Below are positions 13,801-24,930 of a stretch of DNA of 64,000 bases, piece after piece (positions within the stretch are counted from its first letter, which is position 1; every line of letters begins with the position of its first letter). The notes beneath the pieces were generated by a model that searched no databases, was not told the DNA's origin, and worked only from the letters and a program-made list of their open reading frames with translations. A program made the position numbers and the translations under genes. Location: contig NW_020194619.1 in NCBI RefSeq assembly GCF_002865645.1, positions 1,276,442-1,340,441 of the forward strand, read 5' to 3'. The DNA comes from Hyaloscypha bicolor E. Its lineage: Eukaryota > Ascomycota > Leotiomycetes > Helotiales > Hyaloscyphaceae.

Positions 13801-15560
13801 TACTTTATAATTATAAAGAAGCTTTTAGTAAAACAAATTTACTAGATAAAATACTTTTCTTATTACTATTTCAAGCTTATATATTAAATAGGCAAGTTAA
13901 ATAAATAAGCAAATGCCTTAAATAGGAAATATAAGAATATAATTATCTAGAATAAGATAATAATAGCCTATTAGACCCAAATTCTCCTTTTATAATAAAA
14001 GATTAATAATAATATTATATGAGATCTCTAATTAGCCCTAATTAAGGCCTTTATAAGCCTAGCTTAGAAAGAAACCCAGTATAATAATATCTAGCTAGTA
14101 AATAAGCTATTAAATAAAAATTAAGAGTTATTAGAGCTAAAAAAGCTATAGAATAAGGCAAGAAATAAGAAAAAAAGTACTTAAATATTATAAAATAGTT
14201 TTTTCTTATAATATAATAAACTATTTATATCTAATAATATAATAATATCCGAGATATTCTTATATATTATTCTTATTTAGGAAGTATATATATAGCTTCT
14301 AATAAAATATCTAGAATAAGCCAAGCTTTAATAACTTCTTTAGGCCCGCTATTACTAGTTAGACTAAGATATAAATATTAATTAGTATAGAAATAATTAC
14401 TATATTTACTAATAATTCTATATTTCTAGAAATAAGAAGCCAGGGCTCTTATATCTATTACTAGTTCCTAACTATTCCTAATAATATATATTAGTAGATT
14501 TTAAAAAATGCCTAGAGAATAAAAATAAGTATAATATAATAATAATCTTTATTAATTATCTAGGCAAGTACCCTATTATAATTCCTATTTGAGATATAGT
14601 AATAGCTAAAGAATTAGTACTTTTATTTCTTACTTATATAGTTTACTAAATTAGTATTTCGGAAATTATAATATCTAATTAAGGCTTCTAGTTTATATTA
14701 GATTTCTAGAGCAAGTTCTATAAATATATTAGTATAAAGCTTAAGTTATTAATTACTAATTATTCTTAAACTAATAGCTAAATAGAAATTATTAATTAGT
14801 ATTTTAATTAATAGCTATATTCTTATATAAATTATTACTAGAATAATTAGAATAAATAAATAGTAATAATTAATTACTAGTAAATAGCTCTAGTTTATAA
14901 GACTATAAGCTAATTCTTATTTCTTATAAAAAAAGGCTATAAACTATAAATATTATTTAATTAGAAAACCCAAGTATAATTAGATATCCCGAAAAAAGAG
15001 CTAAATAAATAAGAAATAAAGGCCCTAATAATATAGTTTTATAAATTATAATAAAAAATATAGAAAAATATAATATATATATAAGAATATTATATTATTT
15101 AAGCTAATAAGTATTACTAATTAATAGACTTTAAAATAGGAAATAAGATATAAATTATTACTAAATACTAAAAGAATAATTATTTGAGCTATAAGCTAGC
15201 TTACTAAATAAAAGAATTATATGAAATCCTGAAATAAATAAGATATTTCTTTAGGTTCAAGCTTCCGGAATTAATAAGAATATATCTAGTATTTTATATA
15301 AAGAAGCTATATAAAGACTTAGATAATTCTCTTTCCGGATAAGTAAATCTGGAGCCTCTATTATTAGAATTATAAAATAGAGAAACGAAATATAAAATTC
15401 AAGAAATATAAATAGTAAAACTACTTTATAAAAAGCTAAAATACTAAATCTAGTAAAAAGAATAAGACCCAGATCCGGAATAGTATCTTACTTCCTTATT
15501 AAATAATAGTACCCTAATTCTTTAGAGCTTCTATAATAAGAATCCCGAATAGCTAGAACT
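10850..15560 (+). pseudogene. Dead gag-pol of gypsy element 2
   Basis: Conceptual translation through stops gives a gag zinc knuckle at 11477-11518 with the exact CX2CX4HX4C spacing, but every ligand is now Tyr. The reverse transcriptase reads IAYFNNILIY where active members have YFDDILIYS. RNase H and a DDE integrase core with ISNQG follow. The C-terminal block around 15470 reads DPDPE then a stop then YLTSLLNN, like chromodomains of this clade where the stop is Trp. No intact frame remains, so no protein is possible. Confidence 0.78.
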
Positions 15561-15750
15561 GCCCCAGAATCTCTTTTATTAGTTAAACTATATTAAGAAT
15601 AATATATTACTAGAACTATATAATATAGACAGAATTCTTTAAAGTTATATATAAAAGGCCCTGGCTTTTAATATATAACCTATAACTTAAAAATTTAATA
15701 GGGACTTTTAAAGCTCGGGAATAAGCTTACTTTAAGGAAAGAAGTAATAT

Positions 15751-16027
15751 TATAGTTATTATAATATATAATACTAGTAGGAATTAGACTAGAGCTAGAG
15801 AGATATCTAGTATCTAAAAGAAATATCTGGTATTTGAGTAAGATATCTATAGTTATCTAATTATTATATATAACCCCGAGCTTAAACTAGTATATAGGCC
15901 TATATATAGCTTGTAATTATTTAGATTCGAGGCTTCTTCGAGATCTTTTTCTCTCTTTAGCTTTGAATTATTAAAATAGAAATAGTTTAACTATACTTTT
16001 TAGGCCCTAGATCTTATACTTATAATA
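15751..16027 (+). repeat. 3' LTR of gypsy element 2 (277 bp)
   Basis: Matches the 5' LTR in length and order of words, including the shared 'ggccctagatcttatactta' near its end. It keeps more G and C than the 5' copy at several sites, so RIP damage is uneven. Confidence 0.83.
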
Positions 16028-17460
16028 ATATATTAGAAACTAGAAACTACTAATTTAAAACTTATTATTTCTATTATACTAATAAGTTTTCTATAAAATT
16101 ATTAACTTATAATTCTTATTTTCTTTATAATAAGTAATCTTTTAAAGTTATTAGTTTTTAAACTAATAATATTCTATTTATTAAAACTAATAATTTTATA
16201 AAAATAAAATAACTCAAGCTCTAAAAAGTTAAGTTTTTAACTAAAAAATATAAATGCTTTATTTTTAATTATAATCTTAAATTTAATAGAAATATTATTT
16301 ATATAAATATTACTAGAATTACTTTTATATAAAAATACTAATATAAAAAAATTGAATTATTTTTATAAAAAATATTACTATTATAAATAATAAAAATATT
16401 ATTTATTAAAAACTAATATATTATCTAATATACTAAAGAAATATATATTATATTAGTCTATTAACTAGAAGCTTTATATAATTTATTAATTACTATTTAA
16501 GCTATTAAATTCTCAGAAACTAATATAAAAGTATTTAATAAATATATTTAATAGTAAATTAAGAATATTATTAGAGAATTAAAATTTATAAAACTAGTAA
16601 AAAAGTTCTTATATTTAATTATTTTTATAAATACTTTATTTATAAATAATAGAAATTTCTTTTCCTAAATCGAATATATTCTAGTTCTAATAAATAAAAC
16701 TAAATATACTAATATTATTTACTAATTCTTTACTAAATATAAAAGAATTACTAGAAGTATTCTAATTTTAGAACTTATAATAATATTAGCTAAAAGCTAT
16801 ATAGGGGTAGCTATTATATAACTAGTTTTATTTAGCTAGCTAGTATTTTAATAATTTTAGCTAGTATTTTTCTTCTTTTAGCTAGTATTTTTCTTCTTTT
16901 ATTCTCTTTTCTTCTCTCTCTCTCTTTTTTCTTTTTAGCTTAGTATTCTCAATATATGGGATTTTCCTGAATCTTTAAATCTTTATACTATTACTTTAAT
17001 CCCGCTATTATAGAACTCTATAATATAGTTTATAGCTTTAATATAAGTATTTTAGTTAAATCTATAATTAATAAAGTACTAGAAATAGAACTATTACTAG
17101 TAGTTTATACGAATTCGAAGTTATTATATAAATGCCTTATTAAATTAGAAACTACTCGAGAAAAGTATCTAATAATTAATATAATATATCTTTATTAGAT
17201 ATATAAATAATAAGAGATTATAAAAGTCAAATAAATTAAAAGAAAATTAAATTCTATTAATTCTATAATAAAATCAAAGCTAATAAATGCCTTTAAATAC
17301 GTAATTAATATAAATACTATATAATTAGATATAAAGAAATAGATTAAGTATAAATAGAATAGAAAATAAATATATAGGATAAGAGAATATTATAGAAAGA
17401 GAAGTTATATATAAAAGGCTACGGCCTTTAGTATATAACCAAAACCTCAGAAGTAATATA
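16028..17460 (+). pseudogene. Ty1/copia pol remnant (reverse transcriptase/RNase H end)
   Basis: The plus strand at about 16610-16800 reads, through stops, INNRNFFS then IEYILVLINKTKYTNIIY and TKYKRITRSIL, matching the copia RNase H start. At about 17000-17350 it continues as VVYTNSKLLYKCLIKL, ETTREKYLIINI and later NTI then LDIKK, matching the copia RNase H end. The two halves are separated by about 170 bp (16805-16975). Aspartates are Asn and Gln/Trp codons are stops, as after RIP. A fragment at 17403-17450 resembles the sequence just inside the 3' end of gypsy element 2. LTRs were not found. Confidence 0.7.
16805..16975. repeat. Short tandem repeat insertion splitting the copia remnant
   Basis: About 170 bp that interrupts the otherwise collinear copia RNase H translation. 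It contains two to three copies of a unit reading ttttagctagtatttttctt, followed by a pyrimidine-rich ct/tt run (about 16900-16937). Origin is not clear. Confidence 0.5.
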
Positions 17461-17862
17461 GATATACAGAGCATTTGGGAAATCTGGTACTAGGCCGGAT
17501 TAGGGAATTTGCATACGATCGGAGGGAGGTACTGTTTTTTGCGTTTTTAGAGAGTTTCTAGTATTAGTATAGCTGTTCCTTTGGGAGTTACGTGCATAGT
17601 TACGGGATACGGGATACGGGATACGGTCATGTGACCTCGCGTTCTATGGGTGACTAGACCCCTTTAGGCTTAGCAGATTTAGGGATCGCATATTAATACT
17701 ACGATACTGCAATCCCTACTTCTGAACAACAACTTCACCAACCTTACGCAAATAGCATTCCACGACTACGTGACGGTGCCATGCGTTACTAGTGAACCGA
17801 CAGTTATATTGGTAAATGATTAAATTTTGCATACGGGAGAAGAAAAGCCAAAAACATATTCC
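17461..17862. other. Boundary between RIP island and genic DNA
   Basis: Base composition changes from very AT-rich to balanced within a few hundred bases. Three copies of the heptamer 'gggatac' occur in tandem at about 17603-17625. No gene seen. Confidence 0.6.
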
Positions 17863-18405
17863 TCAACCTAGCAAGCAGGAGTTATTAAACCACAGGTCTG
17901 AATTTCCCTCGATTTCAGTGCCAGGGATATCCACCCAGATGCTCATGCCAATCCTTTGCCATAAGCAACGTCCATTAACAGTCACACAGTGTACGATTAG
18001 TCCTACAGAGGCACAAGGACTGTTCTCGCTCTCTTCATCTGATTCGAGTTCTTCGACTTCAGGAAGGCAAAGGTGGCCAAGATGAAAAATGCGAAACTCA
18101 TCATCAAACTTATCGGCAAGTAAGTCCGAAAGTTCTTGATTCGTCTCCTTGTTTTCGTTCTTAATATCGCGTAGATTCTCAGGTACTTGCTGGCCGAAGT
18201 TAGTGACATCTAGCGAAATGAGCTGCAGAGCGTTCTCCCAACCCCAAAATTCCACACCAGCCATACCGTCAGAGTTCTGCTGCCACAATCTATTCAAACC
18301 CCTAAAGTTGCATGTTTTGCCTCGAAATACGGGGGTTTTTGACGTATCAAGCCTGATCGAGCACGAACTTGCAGGAGTGGCGCCTTGTTGTGACGTCAGC
18401 GTCAC
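17863..18405 (-). CDS. Hypothetical protein (180 aa ORF)
   Basis: An uninterrupted 180-codon frame on the minus strand with an ATG start at 18405. The product has an acidic stretch (EVEELESDEESE) near residues 116-127 and a C-terminal hydrophobic part with LIVHCVTVNG and a WVDIPGTE motif. The layout weakly recalls the C-terminal part of heterokaryon-incompatibility (HET) proteins, but I see no HET domain and would not assign it. It could be the last exon of a longer damaged gene next to the repeat island, or a chance frame. Confidence 0.3.
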   Translation of the reverse strand: MTLTSQQGATPASSCSIRLDTSKTPVFRGKTCNFRGLNRLWQQNSDGMAGVEFWGWENALQLISLDVTNFGQQVPENLRDIKNENKETNQELSDLLADKFDDEFRIFHLGHLCLPEVEELESDEESENSPCASVGLIVHCVTVNGRCLWQRIGMSIWVDIPGTEIEGNSDLWFNNSCLLG

Positions 18406-18727
18406 ATGACCTGGCCCTAGCGTGGCACCCTGTACTAAGCTCGAGCTTCCCGCTCCCCTCTTCTCTTCTCTCTTTAGACGTTACATACACACCCAATACA
18501 GCTGATTCTGCATCCAGAACACCAGCCACGGGTCGTGATACGCCTGGCATGGCATGGCAGGCGTGTATAGCGGGTCACAGCGCGTATTCCGGTTCTGCGA
18601 GGGCAGTGCGAGAAAGCTATATGAACACTTTGATTTCCCCGTCTCTGTCATCTTTTTTGCAGTCCAGCTGTGCAGCTAGCAGCCAGCGGAGGGTTTCTTA
18701 ATCACTCCTAACCATTTCCACCTCGAG
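18406..18727. other. Intergenic, no feature seen
   Basis: Balanced composition with pyrimidine-rich runs (about 18450-18480) and a CAT/GGC-rich part near 18540-18560. It probably holds the promoter and 5' UTR of the gene starting at 18728. Confidence 0.4.
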
Positions 18728-20133
18728 ATGGCCACTTTTGTCTTCAAACTACAATATACTTATGTGCCAACTGTTGAGCGCTCCCAGACCGCAGCAACCC
18801 GCCGCAAACTTGCCCCAAAGCAAGTTGGCATCCTTGACAAGCTCCAGCATGTCAGGTCGAGCGGTACATCACTCAGCATGGTAGCAGCAGTAGTGGCAGC
18901 AGCTAATAGTAATGGGGGCTATAAATCCGGAATTCGAGGTATGCTCCAAGATGAAGACGTGTTTGGCTTGTAGCGACAGTAACTGACTTGTGAATCCCTG
19001 AGCAGAGACGGGCACTTTTTGCGGTGGTGACGACGACGACGACCGCAACAACCACGACCTCCCCACAATCGAGGAACTACTATTTACCAAGCTACAGGAG
19101 CAAAGCTTCATAACGGAGGATCGAGGCCTAGATAAGACGCGCTTCGGAGTTGAGGAGGTAGCTTTAGAAGAGAAGGGCGGCGCTGTCGACCAGAGCAGGT
19201 CAACACAAAGCGATAACTTAGGTAGGAGTCTAGGTAAGCGCGTACCTGTTACCTCTTGTCGTGGAAATGCGACCGGTTTTTCTGACGTGGGATAGATGAT
19301 CCAATTGTCCTACAAAGAGATGACGACTCGAGTACCTCCGAAGCTGAAGTTAATAACAATACTCTTCGTGCCGAAAGTGTAGGAGTACTAGGCGCGGGTC
19401 TTTTCGATAGCCTAGAGATAGCCGTCGACTCAACTCCGGCCCCTCCTCCCAGCTCCGATGGGTGGCACGATATTAATAACCCCCCCGGACAGCTCTACGT
19501 TTGCCGCTTACGGAACATAGAGCTTCGACGTCAAACTCCATACATCCTCATACCTCTTCTTCGTCCCTCTCAAGCGAGCCATTGCACTATAGCATTGGTA
19601 TAGAAGGATCGCGCCACGCCAGATCCGAGGCCACGACCCCCTCTTCGAGCCCGCCTCCGCACTATTGCAACGCGTCACTAGAGAACAAGCTCATTCCAGA
19701 GGGCCACCTTTATACCGGTCGAGGCCTAGTAGACGAACACGGATTGTTTGGCCCTGCACTCGACATTTTCCCCATTGATGAAGGGGCGATGGAGCAGCAG
19801 GTGGTGGAGCAAGAGGAGGACAAAGATAATGATAAGGATAAGGGACCGCAGCAGGAGGTGAATGGGGTGGCAGAGGTAGTGACAGCCGAAAGAGCTGGCA
19901 ATACCTATCTCTCCGGCAATGCGGATAGAAGCTCAAGACCGGCTGAGTCACAGCGGCTGCATTTCAACCGCGATCCATCACTAACGACAAGTCATGACGA
20001 GGCGGAATGCGATATTCAAAGTAACGACGAGCTGAATAACACTGGATCCGATGAGGATAACGGAAAGACACATCCTATGCAAATTAATAATTACGAGTTA
20101 CTGAGAATACCCCAGAAGTTCAGCCTAGGTTAG
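18728..20133 (+). pseudogene. Multi-exon hypothetical gene with probable frameshift
   Basis: Exons proposed at 18728-18938, 19006-19233 and from 19296, joined by GT-AG introns of 67 and 62 nt with matching phase. The product begins MATFVFKLQYTYVP, has an Asp run and the motif LPTIEELLFTKLQEQS. After a run of seven C at 19480-19486 this frame stops at 19603, while the neighbouring frame is open from about 19487 to 20133 and encodes a Ser-rich then acidic region (EEDKDNDKDKG). One extra C in the run would join the two frames. A further 65-nt intron (20129-20193) could lead into a short Cys/Lys-rich exon ending near 20450. Function unknown. Either the gene is damaged, the base count is wrong, or the short 248-residue form is real. 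Confidence 0.42.
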
Positions 20134-20470
20134 AGATCAAGTTTCCCCGAAATCAGCGTGGTTTCTGATCTAGCTACAGTGTGTTTCAGTTGAGTGCGGG
20201 GTAGTAAGCGGACATTTTCAGCACAATATTCGTTCAGTTTGGACTCGCCCTCTCCATCATCTTCAAAGAAAAAGTTTACCATGATTCTAGGGAGGATATT
20301 ACAACCATGTTGTGAGTGCCAATACAAACACTCCATGTCGATGAGCTTCAAAATGTACTGCAAACGTTTGACGGATGGACGATATATTTTTTTCGATGTC
20401 TGCTCGGGGCGACTCTTCGAGCTATCTAGCCCACCTCTAAGGCAAATAGGGAGGGAAAAGATTAAGACTT

Positions 20471-23400
20471 CTAGTACTTTGCTCTCTTCTTTTTCATCTC
20501 CTGGAACCTCAAAAACTCTTCGAACTCTTTCATATCCAACTGATTCGACCCAGTGGCACTTTCGCCTTTTGAGGAGCCGGCAGCAACAGCCTTGCCTTTA
20601 GCCATTGTGGAAGATGCATCTCCGACACGGGGCAAAATTTCTTCTTCGTCATCGTCATCACCATCTTCATCATCCATATCAGATGACACTTCGCTTTCGC
20701 TCTCAGGATCTTTAGAATTTCGTCCAACAGGGCGAAGATGCCTTTCTTTACTCCATTCGGAGCGCACTGCAGGAGTATTGCTTAACCCACGAACACCAAA
20801 TCTATCGTACCGAATGTCCTCTCGCCTAGCCAGGTCCGCGTCTGTGGCTCCAAGTGTCTCTTTCATGTAGATATCAAATTCCTTGGAAGCTTCTGCAACA
20901 ATTTGAAACTGTTCCTTGCCGAGCGTTGTGGTCTCCGCCGCAGACTGGCGAGAGCTGTACTCTGCGAGCGTGATAGCAGTTTGGAATGCATTCCGGATTT
21001 GCCTTCAAATTGGTTTTAATTAGTAGGTTGTGAAGCCTCTAGATTGGGCAGGGAAGAGGTATATATCTTACCTTCCGTTCCATGTGGCAAGCCCTTCCTT
21101 CTCCAGGCGCTTAAAATGCGACTTAGCGAAGCTCTTTATCTCTTTCGACTTGACTTTGAAGTCCACATTCTTCGACGCTTTCTGTTCTGCAAGAGTTCTG
21201 TCGAGGAGGATCTGGTAAAGCTGGAGGGTTGCATCGAGACCGAGGTGCGGATAGAATAAGCTCATGTGGATGCGGGATTTGAAGGCTGGATCGATGCTTC
21301 CAACACGGTTAGTAGTTAAGAATAGTATACCCTACAATGTTAGCTACCATTTGGCCACCTATTTCGCCAACTTACACTGTAATACTCAAGAGTGCGGAGG
21401 AACACACTGACAACCGCGTTTCGCCTAAGGTCTGTCTTGTTCCTAAGAATTTGATTGTCAATATTAATTTCACGTACAACGTGTACAGATCGTTGAAGAC
21501 CCTTGCTTACCTCTTGGCCATGAACACACTATAGGTAGGTCAGTTAAGCTCTAATTATGCAAATTCTAATTTGGATCTGCACTCACTCGGCTTCGTCAAG
21601 AAGAAGGACGCAACCCCACTTGTGAGCTAGTTGGAAATTATGATCAAGAGTATTCTGAACTTCCGCGGCTGTTTCTCCAATGTCTCCGCAAGTCACTGGG
21701 AACAGTGGGCGTTGAGTAAGATCCGCAACGCATTCTGCGGTCGAAGTTTTTCCAACGCCTGCAACACGGTCAATTCGCTGAGCTTCTCATTCTGTGTTGG
21801 ATTGGTTGGTAACAGACCTGGTTCACCGTGGAGAAGGATGATCAAACCCTTGCCTAAACCTCACATTAGTCATTGAGCTGAAATAAAATCCACAAACTCA
21901 CCCTTGCCTCTGACTAGATCCATGGACGCCCCCAAGTTCGAAGTAGCGGTCGAATTTGTTGAATCTCTTACATGATTTCTTACCAATGCCTTGACAGTTT
22001 CCTTGTGTCCTGAAGGTCTGATATATTGTCAGTTAAATGAAGACGTAGAAACCACCTTTGGGGGAGGGGTTGATTTACAGCACTAGACTATCGAAGTTGT
22101 TTTCATACATGACATCTGAGAGATCACCGATGTTCACAGTTACTGCCATTCGTATTAGCTTCAGGAGAATGATAAAGAAATCCAACTTATTATCGCATAC
22201 CCCACTGCCTGCTCCTGAGGACAAATCCATATGCCCAATGAGGAAGCAATATTTTGTCTTTCTCAGCAAGATCACTCGCAGGAAACAGCCTCAAAGCATG
22301 GCGATTCATCTGAATGTATTCGTCAACTCTTGATTTGTCCATTTCAAGATCTTTCTGAATGGTGTCACTTCCGCAGCCTAAAAGTGTAAGCAAATTTACG
22401 GCCCCACTCGATCAGAATTTATAATCCAAAGAGACACCCACATCCTTCATTGAACTTTACATGCGTGCAAAAGGGCGGGACTTGTGTTTCACGTATATCA
22501 CCCTCAGTCAGATCGGATTCATCAAAGTCTAAGTCTTGGTGCCATTTGGGATTTCTATTGATCGCAAAGGTCGTGTCGACGATTATCTGAGCATCAATCT
22601 ATAAAGCAAGAGTGTTATTTTTCTAGTTGGAACTTTGATAGGAGGTAGTACTTCTTCTGCAGGCTCATCCAACGTCGTTCCTACTAGCAATCTGTGCGCG
22701 TATGGAAGTTTGGTTAGTTCGAGGTATCTTGTGCCTCGATCGACGAGATCTTTTTCTAGAGCCTCTCGTGAGGGATCGAATTTCAAGGGGAAAACGGGTA
22801 AAGAAGTGATATGTCTTGTGCCAAGAAATCTGCTCTATGATTAGCTCCGGAAATCAAGAATTCAGCTGCCAATATTTCTGGTCTGAGATGGAGGAAAACG
22901 AACTTCCGGATAGAAAATGAGGTAAATTTAGGTCCAAACGATGATCCATCAAAACCGAGGTTGTAGCAATCTATCGCAAAACCATCAACATGGACAGGCT
23001 TTTGATCCATGTCAGTCTTGGAAATCAAAATCTCGCGGCCGCCCTAAACAGTGTTCTCAGCATAAAAGTTCAATTTTGGAAATACCCGCGAAGCAGGTAT
23101 GTGGGTGTGTTCTCACAGTGAAATTGATCACTCGATAGACCTTAGGCACGGTGGACTGTTGTATCACATTGTCTCCTAAATTGAACAGATGCCACAGGTC
23201 TTCGTGTTCAATGGTGGTCGCTGTACCATCCTTGATCTTGCTTCTCAACTCTAGCGTTGGTTTCAAGTCAACATCAAGGAACTCTATTAGCAGTTTCAAA
23301 TCAATAAGAAGATCACTGTCATCATATTCCTTGCGTTTGCGCTTGGTGTCCTGTGTTTCTTGCGCTTTGCCTTTGGATTCTGTAACTTCGTTGCTTTTCT

Positions 23401-24319
23401 TCTCGATTTGAGTTTCCAATTCTGCAACACTCGCTCTGATCTGTTTTTCAAATGCACAGAAGATTTTGAATGGCTTTCGAAACACAATCGCAGAAGGCTG
23501 GGTTTTTCCGTCGTGTGCGCGAAGTGCTATTCTTGGCTCTGTGTCTTCACCGGAAATCTTTCCAAGGTGCCTGGCTAAAATCCTGGGCCGAATCCTTATA
23601 ACTTCTGGTGATCGTTGGCCACTGGCGTTATCTCCAGTCTTAGTTTCATTTGAACCAGGACCCCTATCGACAAGAAGAACTTCTAACGCAGGCTGCAGAT
23701 GTGGCGGAATCGTTCTCGATTCTTCGGTCAATCGGAATTCAGGAGCGGAAGATCGTTTCAGCTCATGGAGATACACAGGATTGCTCACCGATTTCGCAAA
23801 CTCGAAATCTTCTGGTAAGCCTTGTAAATCTCTTCGTAGCTTCTTAACTTCCTTCTCTAGATTCTTGACCCTAAGATCGGTATAGGCTATATGTAAGATG
23901 GCTTGCCTGCTTCTGACTTCCAGTCTGTCCCTCTCTTCCTCCATCAAATCCGGGACCAAAGATTGATAAACAGCTGTACCAGCTTTGTGAGTGGCGACGG
24001 GTAAATTCTCATCATCGTCCATGACCTTGTTGGCAAGGCTTTGGTAGAAAGTCACTTCCTTCTCAATCTCACCGCTCGTTTCGGAAGTGTGGAGCTGGCC
24101 CTCATCATTCGCAGTTGCTTGAATGCTATTTTGAGGATCCCTGGAGCTATCTTTCGAAGGTAGCTGGATCATTGGATTGGTGTCAACTGATTGGTCATTG
24201 TCATTGCTCTGTTCCCCTCTCCCGTCCGTGGGCAGTGCAACCTCGTCGGCCTGGCGGGTAGAAATCGTAGAATTGGAATGTGGATTCCCCACATCACTCA
24301 TGACATTTGGAGCTGACAT
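20471..24319 (-). CDS. AAA+ ATPase, fungal DUF7025-type, 13 exons
   Basis: Exons (minus strand): 24319-23117, 23043-22904, 22829-22652, 22598-22442, 22377-22201, 22142-22079, 22017-21902, 21853-21818, 21758-21587, 21528-21511, 21442-21376, 21331-21072, 21002-20471, giving 1039 residues. The N-terminal 240 residues are low-complexity and charged, with a coiled-coil-like stretch (about 190-220). Next comes the DUF7025-like region (GTRYLELTKLPYAH, then LDEPAEE). The AAA core has Walker A GEPGVGKT at 688-695 and Walker B LLLDEAD at 742-748, followed by the sensor-like LFLTTNRVGSID. The C-terminus is the acidic fungal AAA lid/tail ending MKKKRAKY. Both Walker motifs are interrupted by introns and exon 10 is only 18 nt. 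I chose ATG 24319; an upstream in-frame ATG at 24490 is possible. Such proteins are common in fungi with unknown substrates. It is divergent from the gene at 24931. Confidence 0.85.
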
Positions 24320-24930
24320 AGCTCTAATTTGCGGAATCTTTGCTCTGCGAAAATATGTTAGGATTTCTAAAGCTTGCCAAATTGGGGAAGTCCAAAAGCC
24401 CCGGCTTATCACTTTTATAAATGAAGCTGAACAGCACTGAGGATCAACACTGCATGAGGCACGGGGGAAATTGAATAATAGGACGAACACACTTGTCGCG
24501 AATATTTATAAATGTGCGGTATAAATGTGCGGCAGGAGCGCGCAGAGTAACATTTGTGTGATGGATGTTGCATTTGCTGACGAGTCAACGTCGGGGGTGG
24601 TTCGAGGCGCCACCCATCTCGTCTCCGTGCATATCTCGCTAATGCGCTTACGAATTTGGGGGTTGGATCATTGTGCCTTCGTGGCAAGCTTCTACTGGAT
24701 GCAATTTCCAGCCCTTGGACGAGCCTCGTCTTGTGGAGCCTCCCAAATTGTCCCAAAGTCGCGGGTTAGCCAAGCATTTCAACCGCCCCCACGTTGCTTG
24801 AACACCGAGTACTTGTACGACTTTGAAAAATTGTCCGGGCGCAACGACGCAGGCTTCTTTTCAAACCAACTGCGGTTCCTAGATCAATGTTTGATGACAC
24901 ATAGTATCTACGGCGTCGCAAAGGCTGGCA
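24320..24930. promoter_or_regulatory. Shared divergent intergenic region
   Basis: 611 bp separate the start codons of the AAA ATPase (minus) and the DUF7708-type gene (plus), so it must contain both promoters. An AT-rich stretch lies at about 24478-24520. No specific operator is identified. Confidence 0.45.

Larger units (their letters stand above)
9898..16027 (+). mobile_element. Second RIP-inactivated Ty3/gypsy chromovirus (6.1 kb)
   Basis: Two 277-bp LTRs (9898-10174 and 15751-16027) bracket an internal region with a gag CCHC knuckle (11477-11518), reverse transcriptase (FDD read as FNN near 13120-13146), RNase H (about 13540-13930), integrase core (about 14480-14900) and a C-terminal chromodomain-like block (about 15395-15545). 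A purine-rich tract at about 15733-15745 precedes the 3' LTR, as expected of a polypurine tract. Flanks are low-complexity AT sequence: ATATA follows at 16028, and TATAT or ATATA precedes depending on whether the LTR starts at 9898 or 9897, so the duplication is not certain. A second copy lies inverted at 1-995. All frames are closed. Confidence 0.85.

Noticed and set aside
1..17460. Centromere
   Set aside because: Long gene-free RIP DNA is compatible with a fungal centromere, but the same pattern occurs in any repeat island; nothing here is specific.
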